NCBI GenBank assembly: GCA_035543875.1
Contig: DATKIY010000020.1
Coordinates: 1-17,944 of the forward strand
DNA: 17,944 bases
Source: DATKIY01 sp035543875
GTDB taxonomy: Bacteria; Actinomycetota; Actinomycetes; JAHEKZ01
Reading direction: 5' to 3'
The number at the start of each line of letters is the position of its first letter. The stretch's first letter is position 1. A program made the position numbers and the translations under genes. The notes beneath the pieces are model-generated. The model ran no database searches and was not told where the DNA came from. It saw only the letters and a list, made by a program, of their open reading frames with translations. Shown one piece after another: positions 14,746-17,944 of the stretch.

Positions 14746-14764
14746 TAAGGCGAGCCTTACCTTA
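14746..14764 (-). promoter_or_regulatory. Iron box (DtxR/IdeR-type operator) upstream of bfd-bfr
   Basis: The minus strand reads TAAGGTAAGGCTCGCCTTA. Against the IdeR/DtxR consensus TTAGGTTAGSCTAACCTAA, 14 of 19 positions match, including the central AGGCT and flanking AAGG/CCTT arms. It lies 46 nt before bfd. A candidate -10 TAATCT lies between box and gene, so the box would sit near the -35 region, suggesting repression in iron excess; in mycobacteria, however, IdeR also activates bfr genes from upstream boxes. The sign of control is therefore open. The same box faces the broken EAL gene on the other strand. Confidence 0.6.
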
Positions 14765-14925
14765 GCCGATGCCTGATTTCGGCTCCAAATCCAGGCCGAG
14801 CTCTTGGGCGGCCCAGCCTCCCGCACCGGTTCACCCACTGCCTGAAACCGCCGATGAACAGCAGGACGTGTCCACACCGGTCCCGCCGCTAGATCATCAC
14901 GTCCAGACTCGGGGTTTCGACCTTT

Positions 14926-15604
14926 ATGCCAGCACCTCTCACGTCGCTTCGGCGCCAGGCGTGGCTGGCGTTTGTCTTGGGGTGCGTGGGCGTCATCGCG
15001 TTCTACTACGCGCTCCCGTCGCTGGGAGCGTGGCCTTGGGGTCTCGGTCAACCTCAGCGTCCGACAGCTTCAACACGATGACATCGTCGATCATGTGAGT
15101 TGGGCGCTGCGTGAGTCTGGCGTCGCCCCGACCAGCGTGGTCTTGGAGATCACCGAGACGGTGCTGCTGCCAGATGAGGGAGTCACCCTTGAACGACTGA
15201 ATGACCTGGCCGCGCTCGGTGTGCGACTTTTCATTGATGACTTCGGGACTGGCTACTCATCATTGAGCTATCTCCAGCAACTTCCCGTACACGGCATCAA
15301 ACTTGCACGCGAGTTTGTGTCAACGTTGGGTCGCGGGCCTTTAATCGATCCATCTAACCCCCTGCTCGCCTCAGCTGCGTCCGCCACCGGCCTTGTCAGG
15401 ACCATCAGGACACTCGCTACGACGTTGGGGTTGTCGTCCATCATCGCGGAAGGCGTGGAAACCGCCGAGCAGCGCGACGCGTTGCTTGAGCTTGGCTACC
15501 GACTTGGTCAGGGATTCTTGATGGCGCGACCCATGCCAGCAGAGGCCATGCGAACGCAACTTGGCGAACAGGCAGCATCAGCTCTCGGGACTTCCGTCAG
15601 CTGA
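14926..15604 (+). pseudogene. Remnant of a membrane c-di-GMP phosphodiesterase (EAL domain), internal deletion
   Basis: Two pieces of one kind of gene lie in different frames. The first frame, ATG at 14926 to TGA at 15081, encodes 51 residues with a basic start and one membrane segment (AWLAFVLGCVGVIAFYYALP), like the first helix of multi-pass GGDEF-EAL sensors. The second frame, open across 15604, picks up at about 15036 with VSVNLSVRQLQ and gives the C-terminal three quarters of an EAL domain: EITETVLLP, FIDDFGTGYSSLSYL, IKLAREFV (usual KIDRSFV, so the Asp is lost), IIAEGVET and GYRLGQGF. The remaining membrane helices, any GGDEF domain and the EAL signature glutamate are missing. The pieces meet near 15030-15045, consistent with an out-of-frame deletion. 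The 3' end overlaps the convergent small membrane gene by 27 nt. Not expected to hydrolyse c-di-GMP. Confidence 0.75.
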
Positions 15605-15832
15605 GGGAGGCTCGTCGTTCGTCTCCGCAGGCGGATCGAACGTCGGCGGCACCTTATTGATGTGGGTAAGCATTGATCGAATCAAGAAGAATGTGGCTAT
15701 CGCCAATGCGACGACAATCAAAAACGCCACGAGCCCTGGCCCAAAGTCATCGTTCGTCGCGTCTTCGGTGTTCTCGACCAGTCGGTGCAACGTCACGACG
15801 GTGTCCAAAGCGGCACTTATCACGGGCCACAT
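15578..15832 (-). CDS. Small membrane protein of the mca cluster
   Basis: An 84-residue protein with one membrane segment (PGLVAFLIVVALAIATFFLI, about 32-51), a short basic loop (HINKVPPTF) and a Pro/Asp/Glu-rich polar tail. Small proteins of this build, with a short acidic lead, one helix and a polar C-terminus, are commonly found beside mca in actinobacteria, but have no known function. ATG at 15832 gives the full lead; GTG at 15823 has a better spaced CAGGA and is an alternative. The gene follows mca by 37 nt on the same strand, so is probably co-transcribed. Confidence 0.75.
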   Translation of the reverse strand: MWPVISAALDTVVTLHRLVENTEDATNDDFGPGLVAFLIVVALAIATFFLIRSMLTHINKVPPTFDPPAETNDEPPSADGSPES

Positions 15833-15869
15833 CCTGCCACTGCCACAAACGCCTTCACGGGTCGGCTTG

Positions 15870-16754
15870 CTACCGGAGCCCGGCGAACAAGTCGTCCTCT
15901 GGTAGTGAAGTGGCGATGTGCGAGTGAGCCAGTTGGAAGTCTTCAGTCGGCCAGGCCCGTTGCTGGACTTCCAGGGGAACGCTGAACCAAAACCCATCAG
16001 CGTCGACCTGAGTTGCATGCGCTCTCAGCGCATCATCTCGCACCGAGAAATACTCGCCGCAGGGAACCAACGTTGTGACGCGCCCCTCGTCCTCGGGCCG
16101 ATCCACCCACTCGTCCAGCCACTCCTTGAATGGTGACTTGAAGCCTGCGGCTTCTGTCGCTTCGTGCAACACGATGAACCGCTCTTTGTGGAAACCAAGT
16201 TGGTAGTACAACTTGCTCGGCTGCCACGGCTCGCCATCACCAACAAACTCGTCGGCCGATCCCGTCGCCTCATATGCCCGCATTGAGACGAGGTGACACA
16301 TGATGTGGTCGGGGTGCGGGTAGCCGCCGTTCTCGTCGTATGTGGTCACCACATGCGGCCGGAACGAACGCATCAGGCGCACCAGCGGCGCGGCAGCCAG
16401 GTCGATCGGTTGACGAGCGAAGCAGTCATCAGGCAGCTGATCTACGTCGGCGAGCTTGTAGTCCTCCAGGTAACCGGAGTCCACGAAACCGAGCCACTCC
16501 TGCTGGACGCCCAAGATTTCGCGGGCTCGATCCATCTCAGCGCGTCGAACTGCTGGGAGGTTGGCGAGAATCTGCGGATCGTCCGCAAGTTTCGGGTTCA
16601 AGATCTCGCCACGTTCACCTCCGGTACAGGTGACGACCATGACCTCGACGCCCTCAGCGACGTAGCGCGCCATGCTCGCGGCACCCTTGCTCGACTCGTC
16701 GTCGGGGTGCGCGTGAACGGCCATCAGCCGAAGGGGTTCGCGGGAGGGTGGCAC
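15870..16754 (-). CDS. mca: Mycothiol S-conjugate amidase
   Basis: A zinc amidase of the LmbE/PIG-L family that splits mycothiol-toxin conjugates, releasing a mercapturic acid for export and GlcN-Ins for mycothiol recycling. The 294 residues compare with 288 in Mycobacterium tuberculosis Mca. The zinc motif is in MAVHAHPDDESSKGAA (His16 and Asp19), with VTCTGGERGEILNP next, GFVDSGY in the middle and GGYPHPDHIMCH giving the third zinc His. Mca rather than MshB is indicated by the ESSKGAA and the PSKLYYQLGFHKERF regions. GTG at 16754 is chosen because TAGGGT ends 7 nt before it, a leaderless layout; GTG at 16763 overlaps that element and would add three residues. It is divergent from the DUF4307 gene. 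Confidence 0.94.
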   Translation of the reverse strand: MPPSREPLRLMAVHAHPDDESSKGAASMARYVAEGVEVMVVTCTGGERGEILNPKLADDPQILANLPAVRRAEMDRAREILGVQQEWLGFVDSGYLEDYKLADVDQLPDDCFARQPIDLAAAPLVRLMRSFRPHVVTTYDENGGYPHPDHIMCHLVSMRAYEATGSADEFVGDGEPWQPSKLYYQLGFHKERFIVLHEATEAAGFKSPFKEWLDEWVDRPEDEGRVTTLVPCGEYFSVRDDALRAHATQVDADGFWFSVPLEVQQRAWPTEDFQLAHSHIATSLPEDDLFAGLR

Positions 16755-16761
16755 GGCGGTC

Positions 16762-16767
16762 ACCCTA
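16762..16767 (-). promoter_or_regulatory. Possible -10 element (TAGGGT) for leaderless mca transcription
   Basis: The minus strand reads CCTTAGGGTGACCGCCGTG: TAGGGT, 7 nt, then the GTG at 16754. This spacing puts the transcription start on the GTG itself, as in the many leaderless mRNAs of actinobacteria. The -35 would fall in the coding start of the divergent gene; no good match was seen there. Confidence 0.35.
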
Positions 16768-16788
16768 AGGGGGGCGGACAATGGCCGC

Positions 16789-17238
16789 GTGACCGCATCC
16801 CCGACGCCAGCGTCAGCCGCCACGCCTCCGCAGCGGGAACTTATGCGCGAACGCTATGGCTCTCAGCGACCGTCTCTGCTGTTGACCGCGGTCGTGGGCA
16901 CTGTCGTTGTGCTGTTCCTGGGGTGGGTGGTTTGGGCGGCCGCCGGACAGGCCGATCAACCCGTACGTTGGCGCACCACCGGCTACAGCGAGCCCAGCGA
17001 CACCTCTGTCGTCGTCGAGTTCGACGTGTTCAAGCCAGCTGAGGCAAACGTGTCGTGTGTGGTGCGAGCATTAGACGTCAGCAAGACGGAAGTAGGTCGG
17101 GCCACGGTGCCGGTCGTGTCGGACCAGCCCGACGTCCACATCGTCTACGATCTTTCGGTTACAAGCCGTCCGACTGCGGCTGAGGTATCCGAGTGCCAGC
17201 TAGACCCAGCCACTTCCCAAGGAGCGACCCAACCATGA
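16789..17238 (+). CDS. DUF4307 domain-containing membrane protein
   Basis: A 149-residue single-pass membrane protein. A short cytoplasmic lead containing MRERYGSQRP is followed by one membrane helix (about 31-53, LTAVVGTVVVLFLGWVVWAA), then an extracytoplasmic beta-rich domain (VRWRTTGYSE, VVVEFDVFKP, SCVVRALD, VGRATVPVV, YDLSVTSRP) with two cysteines, as in the DUF4307 family, found beside mca and greA in actinobacteria. Function is unknown. GTG at 16789 gives the usual lead before RYG; an ATG at 16843 with GGGA 5-6 nt upstream is an alternative. Its TGA overlaps the greA ATG (ATGA), so the two are translationally coupled. Confidence 0.88.
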   Translation: MTASPTPASAATPPQRELMRERYGSQRPSLLLTAVVGTVVVLFLGWVVWAAAGQADQPVRWRTTGYSEPSDTSVVVEFDVFKPAEANVSCVVRALDVSKTEVGRATVPVVSDQPDVHIVYDLSVTSRPTAAEVSECQLDPATSQGATQP

Positions 17239-17726
17239 CCACGTGGCTCACCCAAGAGGCGTACGAACGTCTGACTGCCGAGTTCGAGCAGCTCTCGACC
17301 GACGGACGCACCGAGGTGGTCAACAAGATTGCCGCGGCTCGCGAAGAAGGCGACCTCAAGGAGAACGGTGGCTACCACGCTGCGCGCGAGGAGCAAGGCA
17401 AGCTTGAGGCGCGAATCAAACAGCTCCGCCACCTGCTAGAAAACGCTCAGGTCGGCCAGCCGCCAGCGGCCGACGGGACCGTTCAGGTTGGTCACGCAGT
17501 CGGAGTCACCTTTGTGGGCGGTGCGCTCGATGGCGAAAACGAGACGTTCCTGCTGGGGTCACGTGAACAGGCTGGCGACCATGACATCGACGTCTACTCA
17601 CCCCAGTCGCCGCTCGGCGGCGCGGTTCTCGGTGAAAAAATCGGCACCGAAGTTGGCTACACACTGCCTAATGGCAAGCAGCTCACGGTGCGCGTCAACA
17701 CGTCCGAGCCGTTTAACGCGCGGTAG
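17235..17726 (+). CDS. greA: Transcription elongation factor GreA
   Basis: A 163-residue factor that enters the RNA polymerase secondary channel and stimulates cleavage of backtracked RNA. The N-terminal coiled coil (about 1-75) carries EEGDLKENGGYHAAREEQ at its tip, with Asp40 and Glu43 at the position of the acidic pair needed for cleavage in E. coli GreA. The C-terminal FKBP-like domain includes DVYSPQSPLGGAVLGEKIGTEV and LTVRVNTSEPF. The ATG at 17235 gives MTTWLTQEAYERL, the family start; AAGGAG lies 10 nt upstream inside the DUF4307 gene, whose stop it overlaps by 4 nt. Its 3' end overlaps the convergent ABC permease gene by 14 nt. Confidence 0.97.
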   Translation: MTTWLTQEAYERLTAEFEQLSTDGRTEVVNKIAAAREEGDLKENGGYHAAREEQGKLEARIKQLRHLLENAQVGQPPAADGTVQVGHAVGVTFVGGALDGENETFLLGSREQAGDHDIDVYSPQSPLGGAVLGEKIGTEVGYTLPNGKQLTVRVNTSEPFNAR

Positions 17727-17944
17727 CCAACCGGTAGCGGCGCACGGACAACGGAACGAACACAACCAAGATCCCCAGCGTCCACAACACCGAGAACAGA
17801 ATCGGATGCTGCTCTGGTATCGCGTCTCCGACATACGGGTTGGGGTTGCCAAATAGTTCACGCGCGGCGGATACCACGGAGCTCACCGGATTCCAGATGG
17901 CGATGGTCTGCAACCAAGTGGGCATTCCCTGCAACGGGACGAAT
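17713..17944 (-). CDS. ABC-2 type transporter permease, C-terminal fragment
   Basis: Only the last 77 or so codons are in the window; the gene begins beyond the right edge. The peptide FVPLQGMPTWLQTIAIWNPV followed by SSVVSAARELFGNP is typical of DrrB/ABC-2 permeases, where F.P...MP.WL......NP comes just before the last membrane segment (here about ILFSVLWTLGILVVFVPLSV). The protein ends in a short basic tail (RRYRLATAR). Partner ATPase and substrate are outside the window. Actinobacteria often carry an ABC transporter of this type next to greA. Confidence 0.85.
   Translation of the reverse strand, partial: FVPLQGMPTWLQTIAIWNPVSSVVSAARELFGNPNPYVGDAIPEQHPILFSVLWTLGILVVFVPLSVRRYRLATAR

Noticed and set aside
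14725..15051. Minus-strand 108-codon frame opposite the EAL remnant
   Set aside because: Arg/Pro-rich translation with no ribosome binding site; it crosses the iron box and promoter region and shows no family features.
1156..16606. Avoidance of the predicted restriction site AGATCT
   Set aside because: At least four AGATCT sites are present (1156, 2181, 6934, 16601), about what chance would give in 18 kb, so no depletion is visible.
16293..17042. A 249-codon plus-strand frame across the mca/DUF4307 divergent region
   Set aside because: It is antisense to the conserved mca start and out of frame with DUF4307; no family features.

Overview
This is a gene-dense, GC-rich window from an actinobacterium. 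The lineage call rests on mycothiol chemistry (mca), a DUF4307 gene beside greA, a short-chain cis-prenyltransferase of the Rv1086 type, frequent GTG starts, a mycobacterial-type LexA box and a DtxR/IdeR-type iron box. Genus cannot be settled from the sequence alone. No rRNA, tRNA, CRISPR array, intact IS element or attachment site was seen.

Layout. At 1-143 lies the 5' end of a DUF222 (13E12/HNH-type) gene whose start codon sits inside a LexA-like box. Next come fumC (+), then a minus-strand run of a membrane-anchored alkaline-phosphatase-superfamily protein, an MBL-fold hydrolase and a PIN-PhoH ATPase. A divergent sulfotransferase (+) follows at 6182-6979. A second minus-strand run, transcribed from high to low coordinates, is YyaL-type thioredoxin-domain protein, UspA, a conserved protein with a C-terminal ribbon-helix-helix-like segment and an operator-like palindrome over its start, then the cis-prenyltransferase.

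From about 10.9 to 13.1 kb the sequence looks accessory. It has a frame interrupted by one stop codon, a small secreted protein, an uncertain Arg-rich ORF, and then an MT-A70 DNA methyltransferase and a BglII/BstYI-like restriction endonuclease that together form a predicted Type II restriction-modification system. The endonuclease begins 10 nt behind bacterioferritin (bfr), itself behind its ferredoxin (bfd). An iron box lies upstream of bfd, so the nuclease may be read from an iron-regulated transcript while the methyltransferase has a separate possible promoter.

From 14.9 to 15.6 kb is a broken c-di-GMP phosphodiesterase: a membrane N-terminus fused out of frame to the C-terminal part of an EAL domain. 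The right end is the conserved mca neighbourhood: a small membrane protein and mca on the minus strand, DUF4307 and greA on the plus strand, and the 3' end of an ABC-2 permease running in from the right.

The most interesting items are the predicted R-M system with its placement behind bfd-bfr, the candidate autoregulated RHH protein with its palindrome, the LexA box over the DUF222 start, and the EAL deletion pseudogene. None of these is proven by the sequence alone.
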